A stretch of DNA of 64,000 nt from Amycolatopsis dendrobii. GTDB taxonomy: Bacteria; Actinomycetota; Actinomycetes; Mycobacteriales; Pseudonocardiaceae. Numbering within the stretch: position 1 is the first letter of the stretch; each line of letters begins with the position of its first letter. The notes under the pieces are model-generated. The model was not told the origin of the DNA. It ran no database searches and worked only from the letters and a program-made list of their open reading frames with translations. Shown here piece after piece: positions 1 through 8,188 of this stretch. The stretch is from NCBI RefSeq assembly GCF_014145675.1, contig NZ_JACGZW010000002.1, forward strand, positions 744,001 to 808,000. Direction: 5' to 3'. The translations under genes were made by a program, and so were the position numbers.

Positions 1-113
1 TCAGTCTCGACGAAACCATCGCCGCCGGGGTTTTCGCGCGGGTCGGCGACGATCTGTCCCGGCTCCTCGGCAGGCCGACGACTGGCCTCGTCGAAGGGCT
101 GACCGCAAAGTGA
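1..113 (+). CDS. NmrA-type NAD(P)-binding oxidoreductase, C-terminal end only
   Basis: Only the last 36 codons are inside the window; the frame runs from base 3 to the TGA at 111-113. The tail DDLSRLLGRPTTGLVEGL matches the closing segment of NmrA/YtfG-like atypical SDR proteins, which end in a helix carrying L-x-x-L-x-G-R-P-x-T. Such proteins bind NAD(P)H and act as quinone reductases or redox sensors. The stop overlaps the GTG of the next gene (GTGA), so the two are probably translationally coupled. The fold call rests on this short tail alone. Confidence 0.55.
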   Translation, partial: SLDETIAAGVFARVGDDLSRLLGRPTTGLVEGLTAK

Positions 114-538
114 GCCCTTCTGGCCAGCGATTCTGGATCAACACCGTGAGCCTGGACCACGTGGAAGCCGCCATCGAGGGCGGCTTCACCCAGGCTGATC
201 ACGGTGCGGGCAAACGGCTTCGCCGGCCGCGTCCCGGCGACGAGATGATTTTCTACTCGCCGCGTACGAGTTTGCAGGGCGGCTCGCCCGTCCGGCAGTT
301 CACCGCGTGGGCCACCATCACCGGCGAAAAACCGTACCAGGCCTACGTCAGCGACGACTTCCAGCCGTGGCGGCTCGCGGCTTCCTTCCACGCTTGCCAG
401 CGAGTGGACGCGAAGCCGCTGGTCGGTCAGTTGTCGTTTGTCACCGACCCCGCGCATTGGGGTTTGCCGTTTCGCCGCGGCCTGTTTCCCGTGCCACAGC
501 AGGATTTCGCGACGATCCTCGCGCGCATGACCGCGTGA
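110..538 (+). CDS. EVE-domain protein (UPF0310 family)
   Basis: A 142-residue protein that is essentially one EVE domain, the PUA-like fold that binds modified nucleobases such as 5-methylcytosine. Seen: WINTVSLDHVEAAIEGGFTQ at the N-terminus, then a basic GKRLRRPRPGDEMIFYSPRT loop and an aromatic-rich C-terminal half (GLPFRRGLF), the order expected of stand-alone bacterial EVE proteins. The GTG start at 110 overlaps the preceding stop by GTGA. Stand-alone EVE proteins are often linked to restriction or nucleic-acid quality control, but no restriction or helicase gene lies nearby, so the ligand is unknown. Confidence 0.85.
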   Translation: MSPSGQRFWINTVSLDHVEAAIEGGFTQADHGAGKRLRRPRPGDEMIFYSPRTSLQGGSPVRQFTAWATITGEKPYQAYVSDDFQPWRLAASFHACQRVDAKPLVGQLSFVTDPAHWGLPFRRGLFPVPQQDFATILARMTA

Positions 539-540
539 GG

Positions 541-1218
541 TCAGCTGTGGTGCGCGTCCGCCTCCCAGCTGAGGAACGCGTCCAGCGTCGCTGACCGGTG
601 TGCCCGCGCGCAGTGCTCGATCCATTCGGCTCCGGAACCGGAGCGGATCAGGTCCAGCAACTGGTCGTGTTCGGCGACCGAGGCGAGCGCGCGGGCGGGC
701 ACGAACGAGAAGGTCGAATCGCGGATCGTGGCGAGCTGGGCCCAGCCCTTCTTGACCAGGTCGACCAGGCTCGGATTGGGGCAGCGGGTGTAGAGCACCT
801 CGTGGAACTCGTGGTTGAGCCGGGTGAATTCGACCGGTTCGAGCTGGTCGAGACCGGCGCGCATCCGGTCGTTGAGCTCGCCAGCCTCGGCGAGGTCGTC
901 GGCCGTCAAATGCGGCGCGGCGAGCGCGGTCGCCGCGCTTTCCACGATCGCGAGCATCTGCATCGTGTGCTCGTAGCCGACCGGGTCGATCGCCGCGACG
1001 GTCGCGCCGACGTTGCGCTCGAAGTGCACCAGTCCCTCGGCTTGCAGCAGCCGCACCGCTTCCCGCACCGGGACCGTGCTCACGTCGAATTCCTTGGCCA
1101 GCGAACCCAGGACGAGCCGGTGCCCTGCCGGGTATTCGCCCGCGGTGATCCGGGACTTCAGCACTTGGTACGTGTGCTGGCTCTTGCTGAGCCCCGCCTG
1201 TTCGTGCGTTGTGGACAT
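541..1218 (-). CDS. GntR-family regulator, FCD (FadR/VanR) subfamily
   Basis: A 225-residue repressor-type regulator. The N-terminal winged helix (about residues 14-80) has KSRITAGEYPAGHRLVLGSL and DVSTVPVREAVRLLQAEGLV; an all-helical FCD ligand domain follows (about 90-215) with spaced His/Asp residues (HEFHEVLY, VAEHDQLL, HCARAH) that in this family bind a metal and a carboxylate effector. The start is supported by GGGGAGG six bases upstream of ATG. It is divergent from the transporter at 1467 and the aminotransferase at 3164, and two matching AT-rich sites lie between them, so it most likely controls that pair; the effector is unknown. Confidence 0.9.
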   Translation of the reverse strand: MSTTHEQAGLSKSQHTYQVLKSRITAGEYPAGHRLVLGSLAKEFDVSTVPVREAVRLLQAEGLVHFERNVGATVAAIDPVGYEHTMQMLAIVESAATALAAPHLTADDLAEAGELNDRMRAGLDQLEPVEFTRLNHEFHEVLYTRCPNPSLVDLVKKGWAQLATIRDSTFSFVPARALASVAEHDQLLDLIRSGSGAEWIEHCARAHRSATLDAFLSWEADAHHS

Positions 1219-1287
1219 CCCTCGCCTCCCCTTCGCAACCCGCCGGGGCGGGGTGTCCAGGCAACCGTAACCGGTCCGTTCGCCGTG

Positions 1288-1428
1288 CTAAATAATATAC
1301 CATCTGCCCGCTGCGGCCGCTGGCCGGAATCCGCAGGTACGCGGCCAGTTCCGACCAATGTAGACAAAAGGCCTGCTCAGTTACCTGATTGAGGCTTGTG
1401 AGGATCGTGACTAATTATATACGATCTG
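1288..1428. promoter_or_regulatory. Divergent promoter region with two GntR-like operator copies
   Basis: Two near-identical AT-rich direct copies stand out from the GC-rich background: TAATATACCATCTG inside 1288-1306 and TTATATACGATCTG inside 1411-1428. In reverse complement each gives CAGATsGTATAtwA, close to the GT-A-T-AC cores bound by FadR/VanR-type GntR proteins. One lies near each divergent gene start (GntR at 1218, MFS at 1467), as expected for joint autoregulation. Binding is inferred. Confidence 0.6.
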
Positions 1429-1466
1429 ACGCGGCCTGAAGCACCGTCAGCAGCAGGGGAGGCGCG

Positions 1467-2795
1467 ATGACGCGCACGTCCGGGATCAGCAGAGAGCACC
1501 GCCGGGTCGTACTGGCGGCGATGGTCGGCACGACTATCGAATGGTTCGACTTCTTCATCTACGCGATCTGCGCCGGATTGGTGTTCGCGACGCAGTATTT
1601 CGCGGTGCTCGGCAAGGACGCGCTGATCGTGTCGTTCGCGACGGTCGGCATCAGCTTCTTCTTCCGCCCGGTCGGCGCGATCATCGCCGGACATCTCGGC
1701 GACCGGCTCGGCAGGCGCGCGATGCTGATCCTCACCCTGCTGCTGATGGGGATCTCGACGGTGCTGATCGGCCTGGTGCCGAACACCGCGTCGATCGGGG
1801 TGTGGGCACCGATCATCCTGGTGCTGCTGCGCATCGTGCAGGGGCTTTCCGCGGGCGGCGAATGGGGCGGCGCGGCACTGCTCGCGGTCGAACACGCGCC
1901 CGCGCAGCGGCGCGGGCTGTACGGCGCGTTCCCGCAGATCGGCGTGCCGATCGGCTTGCTGCTGGCCAACGGCGTCCTCGCGCTGGTCACCGCGCTGACC
2001 TCGCCGGAGCAGTTCCTGGCGTGGGGCTGGCGGATCCCGTTCCTGCTGAGCGTCGTGCTGATCGTCGCCGGCCTGATGATCCGGTCGCGGGTCGCGGAAA
2101 GCCCGGTGTTCGAGGAGGTCCGCGAGAAGAAGGCGCGGTCGAGCATGCCGCTGGTGCAGTTGTTCCGGCACCACTGGAAGCTGGTCATCGCGGGTGCGCT
2201 GCTGTTCGCGGCCAACAACGCCGTCGGATACATGACCACCGGCGGATACGTGCAGTCGTACGCGACGAAGACCCTGCACCTCGGCCGTTCGACGGTGCTG
2301 ATCGCGGTGATGCTGTCCGCGGTCGCCTGGCTGGTGAGCACGCTGCTCGGCGGCTGGCTCGCGGACCGGATCGGCCGCGTCCGCACCTACCAGATCGGGT
2401 TCGTCATCCAGCTGGTGTGGATGTTCCCGTTCTTCGCGCTGCTCAACACGGCCAACGTCGGACTGCTTCTGGTGGCGCTGTTCCTGTTCTCGGTCGGGCT
2501 CGGGCTCACCTACGGCCCGCAGTCCGCGCTGTACGCGGAGATGTACCCGACGACCGTCCGCTACAGCGGCGCGGCGATCTCGTACGCGATCGGCGCGGTG
2601 CTCGGCGGGGCGTTCGCGCCGACCATCGCCGAAACACTGCAGACCAGCACCGGCACGGTCTACGCGGTCGGCGGCTACCTCGCCGCGATGACCCTGATCG
2701 GCCTGGTCACCAGCTTCTTCGTCAAGGACCGGAAGGGCGCGTCGCTCAGTTCCGCGCCCGCGAACGCACAGGCAACCACCGTCGAAAACGTCTGA
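1467..2795 (+). CDS. MFS transporter, metabolite:H+ symporter (MHS) family
   Basis: A 442-residue inner-membrane carrier with 12 predicted helices. The N-terminus IEWFDFFIYA and the loop GHLGDRLGRRAMLILTLLLM are signatures of the MHS family (ShiA, KgtP, ProP relatives), which co-transport protons with organic acids, osmolytes or zwitterions. GGSWGG-type motif (LSAGGEWGGAALLAVEHAP) is present near residue 130. GGGGAGG precedes the ATG by four bases. It is followed by a short ORF and then an aminotransferase on the same strand, and is divergent from a GntR regulator, so it probably imports the amino compound that the aminotransferase degrades. The substrate cannot be read from the sequence. Confidence 0.9.
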   Translation: MTRTSGISREHRRVVLAAMVGTTIEWFDFFIYAICAGLVFATQYFAVLGKDALIVSFATVGISFFFRPVGAIIAGHLGDRLGRRAMLILTLLLMGISTVLIGLVPNTASIGVWAPIILVLLRIVQGLSAGGEWGGAALLAVEHAPAQRRGLYGAFPQIGVPIGLLLANGVLALVTALTSPEQFLAWGWRIPFLLSVVLIVAGLMIRSRVAESPVFEEVREKKARSSMPLVQLFRHHWKLVIAGALLFAANNAVGYMTTGGYVQSYATKTLHLGRSTVLIAVMLSAVAWLVSTLLGGWLADRIGRVRTYQIGFVIQLVWMFPFFALLNTANVGLLLVALFLFSVGLGLTYGPQSALYAEMYPTTVRYSGAAISYAIGAVLGGAFAPTIAETLQTSTGTVYAVGGYLAAMTLIGLVTSFFVKDRKGASLSSAPANAQATTVENV

Positions 2796-2808
2796 GCGGG
2801 GGCGCGCG

Positions 2809-3093
2809 ATGCGGACCCAGACCCGAAGCGACTACTGCGCGTGGCTCGACGCGGCCGCCCGGGACGCGCACGACGCGATCAACCGGATCCACGTCGAGGC
2901 CTACGCCGATCTGGTCCGTGCCGCCGAGCTGTACAAGGGCGAGCTGGCATGGCGTCGTCCGGCGCGGCGGCCGGCGCCTAGTCTGCCCGGCCGGGGACAG
3001 CGCCATCGGAGCCATCGGGACTCCGGACCGCGGAATTCCGCGATGGCGCGCGTCGAGGGGTCGCGGTTCGCCGATCCCCGGCCGGGCGGGTAG
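2809..3093 (+). CDS. Small hypothetical protein, possibly frameshifted or decayed
   Basis: A 94-codon reading frame between the transporter and the aminotransferase. The first about 47 codons look coding (GC-rich third positions, helical CAWLDAAARDAHDAINRIHV), after which the composition becomes Arg/Pro-rich and unlike protein. A different frame beginning at 2949 reads MASSGAAAGA and stops at 2981, so a frame change near 2945 would give a tidy protein of about 58 residues. No family is recognised. It could be a real small protein, a sequencing indel, or a remnant. Confidence 0.35.
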   Translation: MRTQTRSDYCAWLDAAARDAHDAINRIHVEAYADLVRAAELYKGELAWRRPARRPAPSLPGRGQRHRSHRDSGPRNSAMARVEGSRFADPRPGG

Positions 3094-3163
3094 AAAGGGC
3101 GGCGGCGGCCGGTCGCCGCTCCCCGCGGCACCGGCCGGTTGAGCCGACCCCCGAGGAGGAGCA

Positions 3164-4435
3164 ATGCCGGACCAGCAGCCGAACCCGCTGTGGCACCCGT
3201 TCGCGGACATGGGCGCGGTCGACGGAAACCGGTTCGTGGTGACCCGCGGCGAGGGGTCCTATGTCTGGGACGACGCGGGCCGTCGTTACTTCGACGCCTC
3301 CGCGTCGCTGTGGTACTCGAACCTCGGCCACGGCCGTCCCGAGATCACCCGCGCGGTGACCGAGCAGCTGGAGAAGCTCGACGCGTACAACCTGTTCGGC
3401 GGCGTCGCGAACGAACCGGCGCTGAAGCTGGCTTCGCGGCTGTCCGAGCTGGCTCCGGTGCCGGGGTCGAAGGTGTTCCTCGGCTCGGGCGGCGGCGACA
3501 TGGTGGACACCGCGGTGAAGATCGCGCGGTCCTACTTCGTCCACACGGGACGCCCGGACAAGACCCACGTCATCAGCCGGACCCAGGGCTACCACGGCAC
3601 TCACGGATTCGGCACCGCCGCGGCCGGGATCCCGGTGAACGCGGAGGGCTGGGGCCCGCCTGCCGCGGATTTCTCCCAGGTGCCGTATGACAACGCGGCG
3701 GCACTGGAAGGGGAAATCCTCCGCGTCGGACCGGAGCGGGTCGCCGCGTTCTTCTGCGAACCGGTCATCGGCGCGGGCGGCGTGCTGCTGCCGCCGGACG
3801 GCTACATCGAGGAAGTGGCGGCGATCTGCCGCAAACACGAGGTGCTGTTCGTCGCGGACTGCGTGATCTGCGCGTGGGGCAGGCTCGGCACCTGGTACGG
3901 CATCGACCGCTGGTCGGTGCAGCCGGACCTGGTGACCACGGCGAAGGGAGTGACGAGCGGGACGATCCCGCTGGGCGTGCTGCTGGTCGCGCCGCACGTC
4001 GCGGAGCCGTTCTTCACTGGCCGCCCGGGCGCGCCGATCCTGCGCCACGGCGCGACGTACGCCGGGCACCCGGTCGCCTGCGCCGCGGCGAACGCGACGC
4101 TCGACATCTACGAGCGCGACGACATCATCCCGCGCGGCAAGGCGCTGGAGAAGCCGCTCGCGGACGCGCTTTCCGGCGCGGTCGGGCATCCGGCGGTGGC
4201 GGAAGTCCGCGCCGGGCTGGGATTCCTGGCCGCGGTGGAACTCGCGCCGGACCTGCTGGCCGCGGACCCGGGCGCGCCAGGGCGGCTGCACAAGTTCCTG
4301 CTCGAGGAGGGCGTGATCGTGCGCTCGCTCGGCAAGGGGATGGCGGTGTCGCCGCCGCTGGTCGCCGAAGAGGCGGAACTGGACCTGCTGGCCGCGGCTG
4401 TTCCCCGGGCGCTGGACCGGCTGCTGAAGAACTGA
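3164..4435 (+). CDS. Class III (omega) aminotransferase
   Basis: A 423-residue PLP enzyme of fold type I that moves an amino group from an omega- or beta-amino substrate to a keto acid. Seen: GSGGGDMVDTAVKIARSYF for phosphate binding, YHGTHG near 143, PLP-ring Asp232 in VADCVICAWGR, and Schiff-base Lys261 in TTAKGVTSG. The residue after the Asp is Cys where most relatives have Glu or Gly. GAGGAGGAGCA precedes the ATG. Position downstream of an MHS transporter and a divergent GntR regulator suggests a small catabolic operon; the amine substrate is unknown. Confidence 0.9.
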   Translation: MPDQQPNPLWHPFADMGAVDGNRFVVTRGEGSYVWDDAGRRYFDASASLWYSNLGHGRPEITRAVTEQLEKLDAYNLFGGVANEPALKLASRLSELAPVPGSKVFLGSGGGDMVDTAVKIARSYFVHTGRPDKTHVISRTQGYHGTHGFGTAAAGIPVNAEGWGPPAADFSQVPYDNAAALEGEILRVGPERVAAFFCEPVIGAGGVLLPPDGYIEEVAAICRKHEVLFVADCVICAWGRLGTWYGIDRWSVQPDLVTTAKGVTSGTIPLGVLLVAPHVAEPFFTGRPGAPILRHGATYAGHPVACAAANATLDIYERDDIIPRGKALEKPLADALSGAVGHPAVAEVRAGLGFLAAVELAPDLLAADPGAPGRLHKFLLEEGVIVRSLGKGMAVSPPLVAEEAELDLLAAAVPRALDRLLKN

Positions 4436-4448
4436 CGTTCTCATGACA

Positions 4449-4482
4449 CTGCGGCGGCGCCGGGTTTCCGGTGCCGCCGCAG
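4449..4482. terminator. Bidirectional hairpin terminator between convergent genes
   Basis: Arms 4449-4461 and 4470-4482 pair over 13 positions (CTGCGGCGGCGCC with GGTGCCGCCGCAG, one G-T pair) around an 8-base loop. It sits 13 bases after the aminotransferase stop and 18 bases beyond the stop of the convergent gene ending at 4501, so it can serve both. Confidence 0.7.
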
Positions 4483-4500
4483 TTGTCTGTCTGCGAAGGA

Positions 4501-5532
4501 CTACTTACAGGCGAGCGTTCCGGTGCGGAGCGCGTGGTTGTCGTCGTTGTCGTCGTCGGACCACACGACCTGCTTGGTGCCGTTCGCGCAGGTCGGCGAG
4601 ATCGCGAAACCCTCGTTGTTGTAGTTCGACATCCCGGACGGACGGTCGTACTGCGCGGTGACCGCGAACGCGCCCTGGGAGTTGACGTCGAGCGTGGTGG
4701 TGCGGCCCTTGCAGGTGTTGTCGCATTCGGCCCACAGGTGACCGGTCGACGGCTCGTACTCGAGGTCCATCACCGCCGGGAACCCGCTGTCGATGGTGGC
4801 GACGCGCGTGTACTTGCCGCCGGACTGGTCGAGCGCGTACGCGTAGACCTTCCCGTTGGCCTCGAGCCCGACGAAGTACAGGCCGGTCCCGTGATTCGGG
4901 TAGCTCGCCGGGTTGTAGGCGGCTTTCGTGTGCTCGTCCCGGAATTTGTGCGCGGTGAGCGCCGAGTCCGGGACCCAGGAGATGGCTTCGAGCCCCTTGT
5001 TGGGCTCGACCGACGGCAGGTCGGCGGTGAGGTCCCATTCCCCGGTCGCGTTCAGCGACTTGCCCGATCCGGAAGTCGCGTACCGGAGCACGGCGGGCTT
5101 GCTCGTGTCGCCGTCGTCGTTGTCTCGCTCGGTGGAGGTGAAGACCCCGTCCGGGGTGAAGACGACCCCTTCGGCGTCCGGGTCGCCGCTGCCGTCGGAG
5201 TAGTGCATGGACTTGCCCTCGGACCAGCCGTTGGCGGTGTCGGGCCGCCACTTCTTGCCGTCCTGGACGAGCCGGTACAGGGTGCTCGGGCCGTTCTTCA
5301 CCGCCCACAGCACGGTGGGCGATTCGTACGACACGCCGCTGAGGTTGCTGCCGAAAACCCCGGAGTCGTCGGCGATGGCCACTTTCGACCCGCCGGGCCA
5401 CGCCGTGGCCTTCGGGGTGGCCGCCGGCGCCGCGTGGGCCGCACCGGCCCCGACCGCGAGCGCGAGGACCGACAACGCGACGGTGACCCGGATTTTTCCA
5501 CGCCGATGTGTTCCACGCTGGTGCGCAAGCAA
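4501..5532 (-). CDS. Secreted beta-propeller-like protein of unknown function
   Basis: An exported protein of about 343 residues. I place the start at the TTG at 5530-5532 because AAGGAG lies eight bases upstream and this gives a compact signal peptide (basic THRRGKIR, hydrophobic VALSVLALAVGAGA, cleavage near AHA-AP); a longer frame runs to 5598. The mature part has repeated strand-turn units such as YESPTVLWAVKNGPSTLYRL, VMDLEYEPSTGHLWAECD and NNEGFAISPTC, resembling SdiA-regulated or esterase-like propeller proteins. Four cysteines in the C-terminal half could form disulfides. No catalytic set is recognised. It is transcribed toward the aminotransferase, separated by a terminator. Confidence 0.7.
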   Translation of the reverse strand: MLAHQRGTHRRGKIRVTVALSVLALAVGAGAAHAAPAATPKATAWPGGSKVAIADDSGVFGSNLSGVSYESPTVLWAVKNGPSTLYRLVQDGKKWRPDTANGWSEGKSMHYSDGSGDPDAEGVVFTPDGVFTSTERDNDDGDTSKPAVLRYATSGSGKSLNATGEWDLTADLPSVEPNKGLEAISWVPDSALTAHKFRDEHTKAAYNPASYPNHGTGLYFVGLEANGKVYAYALDQSGGKYTRVATIDSGFPAVMDLEYEPSTGHLWAECDNTCKGRTTTLDVNSQGAFAVTAQYDRPSGMSNYNNEGFAISPTCANGTKQVVWSDDDNDDNHALRTGTLACK

Positions 5533-5844
5533 AGGAGCCGCTCCTTCTGTCCGTCGGGCACGGGTGCAGGGCCGTGCCGAGGTGGTCGCTGCTGACAAGC
5601 GGCGGTCCCGCTGAAGCGGGACTTACAGCAGTGGGTGATCGACAGTGGAGCACAACGCGTGGCCGGTAAGCAACAAACAGCAGGTGACGTTGTTCCGGTG
5701 ATCGGCACGGCGGTTGCGCGCCGGGCCGATCACCGTGGTGTCAACGGGCAAACGGGTTCTCCGGCGATCTCCATCGGTCGCGGATGCCCTGTCGCCCGTC
5801 GTGCGGCAAGCACCGGGTGTCGCACGACGGGCATCGGGCGGACG
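5533..5844. other. Intergenic stretch, no gene seen
   Basis: About 310 bases between the start of the secreted protein and the end of the next minus-strand gene. It should contain the promoter and ribosome binding site of the secreted protein at its left end. Reading frames here lack GC-rich third positions and no hairpin or repeat stands out. Confidence 0.5.
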
Positions 5845-6042
5845 TCACCGGGCGACGGTCCGCCACACCGGCACGTTCACGACCGCCGCAGGCATGCCGG
5901 GTGCCCCGCTGTCCCCGGGAACGACCGTGAACCGCCATTTGTCCACCCCGCCGCCCATGATTTCGGCATAGCGGCGAGCACCGTCCGCGTTCGCGAAGCG
6001 GACCTGCTGACCACTGGCGAGGTGGGTGATCTTGACCGCCAC
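5845..6042 (-). CDS. Small hypothetical protein (65 residues)
   Basis: A 65-residue soluble protein starting at GTG 6040-6042 with AGGAGG four bases upstream. The frame has consistently GC-rich third positions and an ordinary globular composition: VKITHLASGQQVRFANADGA, then RYAEIMGGGVDKWRFTVV and a Pro/Val-rich tail. No family is recognised. It stands alone between the secreted protein and the NADAR gene, which is on the other strand. Confidence 0.55.
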   Translation of the reverse strand: MAVKITHLASGQQVRFANADGARRYAEIMGGGVDKWRFTVVPGDSGAPGMPAAVVNVPVWRTVAR

Positions 6043-6307
6043 ACTGCCTCCTGGGGATCGATCGACGGACACGTTCTGCCTGGGTGCCGGCCCGCGGAGC
6101 TTCCCCCTCCGGGGCCGGCCCGACCAGTAGAACACGTGTTCGATTCCGGCGGCAATCCAGGTCCCCCTCCCGAGCGACCCTGGCCGGGACCGGGCGGCCG
6201 CGGCCGCGGGGCGGCGGCCGAAATCGGTTCCTCGACAGGGATCGGCGCTGCGAGACTGCCGTCTCACGGAGGAGAACCCGCGGGACGTCGCCGAGCTGAC
6301 CGACCGG

Positions 6308-6829
6308 ATGAGCCGCGGACAGCGAGCCAAGTTCCTGTTCTTCTGGGGACACCGGCCGGAGAGCGACGGAAGCGCCGGGCGGGGCTGTCTGAGCCAGTGG
6401 TGGCCGGCGCCCTTCACTGTGGACGGCCGGACGTTCGCTACGGCCGAGCACTACATGATGTGGCGGAAGGCACTGCTGTTCGGTGACGAAACGAACGCCG
6501 AGCGGATCCTGGAAGTCCGGCATCCGCGACAGGCCAAGGAGCTGGGACGCGGCGTCGCGGGCTTCGACCAGGATCAGTGGGACGCCCGCCGCGGCGAGAT
6601 CGTGCTCGCCGGCAGCGTCGCCAAGTTCGGGCAGCACCCGGAGCTGCGTCGGTTCCTGCTGAGCACGGGGAAGCGGGTGCTGGTGGAGGCGAGCCCGCTT
6701 GACCGGGTGTGGGGCATCGGGCTGACCGCGGACGATCCGGACGCGGAGAATCCGGCGCGATGGCGCGGGCTGAACCTGCTGGGCTTCGCGCTGACGCAGG
6801 CCCGGACGATCCTGGCGGAATCAGCCTGA
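6308..6829 (+). CDS. NADAR-domain protein (YbiA/DUF1768 family)
   Basis: A 173-residue single-domain protein. Seen: FLFFWGHRP, LSQWWPAPFTVDGRTFATAE, HYMMWRKALLFGD and the C-terminal VWGIGLTADDPDAENPARWRG, the conserved blocks of the NADAR family. Members cleave N-glycosidic bonds, as in riboflavin intermediates (YbiA) and in removal of ADP-ribose from guanine. The ATG has no clear Shine-Dalgarno sequence, and the same frame stays coding-like upstream (LTEENPRDVAELTDR) without ATG, GTG or TTG, so the true start may be a rarer codon further upstream. No ADP-ribosyltransferase lies next to it. Confidence 0.88.
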   Translation: MSRGQRAKFLFFWGHRPESDGSAGRGCLSQWWPAPFTVDGRTFATAEHYMMWRKALLFGDETNAERILEVRHPRQAKELGRGVAGFDQDQWDARRGEIVLAGSVAKFGQHPELRRFLLSTGKRVLVEASPLDRVWGIGLTADDPDAENPARWRGLNLLGFALTQARTILAESA

Positions 6830-6850
6830 GCGGCCGCGAAATCGCTTGTG

Positions 6851-7354
6851 CTACAAGGAAATCCGAACCATAGCCACCCTCGGCCACCGGTCCAGCCCTC
6901 GCGCGATCTCCGCCCGCCGGATCTCCCGCAGCGCCGGTCCCTGCTCATCGTCGGCCAGCACGCGGAACCCGAGCCGCTCGTAGTAGGGCGCGTTCCACGG
7001 CACCTCGGCGAACGTCGTCAGCGTCAGCCCGGACAACCCGCGCTCCGCGGCCCACTCGCCGACAGTCTCGATCAGCGCCCGCCCCACTCCGCGGCGCGCG
7101 TGGCTCGGCAGCAGCGAAACCTGTTCCACGTGCCCGAAACCGTCGACCTCCTCGGCGAGCACGTACGCGGCGATCGTCCCGTCGTCGTCCCAGACCCAGC
7201 ATCGGCCGGCGGACTGGAACACCGAGAGCTCCTCGACCGAGGGCGGTGCGTCGTCGGCGATCTCGGCCATGCCGACGGACCGGAACGGTTCTCCGGCGGC
7301 ACGTTCGAGGTCAGGCAGCACCGTAAGGTCGGCAGGGGCGGCGAGACGGATCAC
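6851..7354 (-). CDS. GNAT-family N-acetyltransferase
   Basis: A 167-residue GNAT protein transferring an acetyl group from acetyl-CoA to an unknown amine. The acetyl-CoA loop is VSLLPSHARRGVGRALIETV (about residues 83-102), followed by the YYERLGFRVL strand-helix near residue 130 that ends the fold. The GTG at 7352-7354 is chosen because the domain begins directly at VIRLAAPADL; the frame extends further but upstream residues do not fit. It lies 16 bases downstream of the IclR gene on the same strand and is probably co-transcribed with it. Confidence 0.85.
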   Translation of the reverse strand: MIRLAAPADLTVLPDLERAAGEPFRSVGMAEIADDAPPSVEELSVFQSAGRCWVWDDDGTIAAYVLAEEVDGFGHVEQVSLLPSHARRGVGRALIETVGEWAAERGLSGLTLTTFAEVPWNAPYYERLGFRVLADDEQGPALREIRRAEIARGLDRWPRVAMVRISL

Positions 7355-7370
7355 TGGCCAGACCTTACGG

Positions 7371-8126
7371 CTACACGGAGTACTCGGAAATCGCTTTTCC
7401 GATCTGCTCCGCGTAAGCACGCAGCGCGGTGATGGCCCGCTCGCGCTCCGCGTCGCCGACGCGGGTGGCCGGTCCGACCAGGCTCAGCACGCTCGGCCGG
7501 AGCCGGTCCGCGTCGACCGGCACCGAGCAGGCCCACACGCCGTCCTCGATCTCGCCCCAGCTCTGCGCGTAGCGGTTGGCCAGCGCGTGTTTGAGGGCGT
7601 CGCGGACCTCGGTGCCGCGCTCATCGGCGATCCGGGCGACCTGGCGTTCGCGTTCTCCGTCGGGCAGCAGCGCGAGCAGCATCTTCCCGGTCGCTCCGAC
7701 ACCGAGCGGGATGGAATGCCCCGGCTGGAACGTGAACCGCATCGCGCGGTCGCATTCGACCCGGTCGCTGCACACCGCGAAGTCGCCGAAGTGCTGGAAC
7801 AGCAGGATCGTCTCGCCGAGTTCGCGCGCGGCCTCCTCCATCGTCGGCCGCGCGATCCGCGCCAGGTCGTTCGCGAGGCGGGCGGCGCGCGCGAGCGGCA
7901 TCACGCGGCTGGTGACGTGGTACCGCCCGGACCGCGACTCCTCGAGCAATTGCAGCTCTTTCAGCAGCTGCACGTAGCGATAGGTGGTGGCGACCGGGCT
8001 GCCGATCACCCCGGCGAGTTCCGCCACGCTGGCCTCCCAGCGCTGTTCGGTGAACGACAACAGCAACTGGAGCACTTTCCGGGAACTGTTGGCACCGGCC
8101 GTGCGACGGAGCCCGGGTTCAGACAT
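7371..8126 (-). CDS. IclR-family transcriptional regulator
   Basis: A 251-residue regulator with an N-terminal winged helix (about 10-75: SRKVLQLLLSFTEQRWEASV, GSPVATTYRYVQLLKELQLL) and a C-terminal IclR effector domain (GHSIPLGVGATGKMLLALLP; YAQSWGEIEDGVWACSVPV). The ATG at 8126 is preferred over an in-frame start at 8150 because AGAGG precedes it at good distance and family members begin at this point. IclR proteins sense small aromatic or organic acids. The GNAT gene follows immediately; no obvious catabolic operon is adjacent, so the regulon is unclear. Confidence 0.88.
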   Translation of the reverse strand: MSEPGLRRTAGANSSRKVLQLLLSFTEQRWEASVAELAGVIGSPVATTYRYVQLLKELQLLEESRSGRYHVTSRVMPLARAARLANDLARIARPTMEEAARELGETILLFQHFGDFAVCSDRVECDRAMRFTFQPGHSIPLGVGATGKMLLALLPDGERERQVARIADERGTEVRDALKHALANRYAQSWGEIEDGVWACSVPVDADRLRPSVLSLVGPATRVGDAERERAITALRAYAEQIGKAISEYSV

Positions 8127-8188
8127 CCTGAAACCTCTTCGTGAGAGCACCGAATTCAGTCACGAACGCGTCGGTAAATTACCACAGG

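Noticed and set aside
2978..4444. Long minus-strand frame (488 codons) opposite the aminotransferase
   Set aside because: It is the antisense shadow of a clear class III aminotransferase; its translation is Arg/Gln/His-rich with no motifs.
4505..5653. Second minus-strand frame over the secreted protein
   Set aside because: Out-of-frame shadow with Arg-rich low-complexity translation; the signal peptide and strand pattern belong to the other frame.
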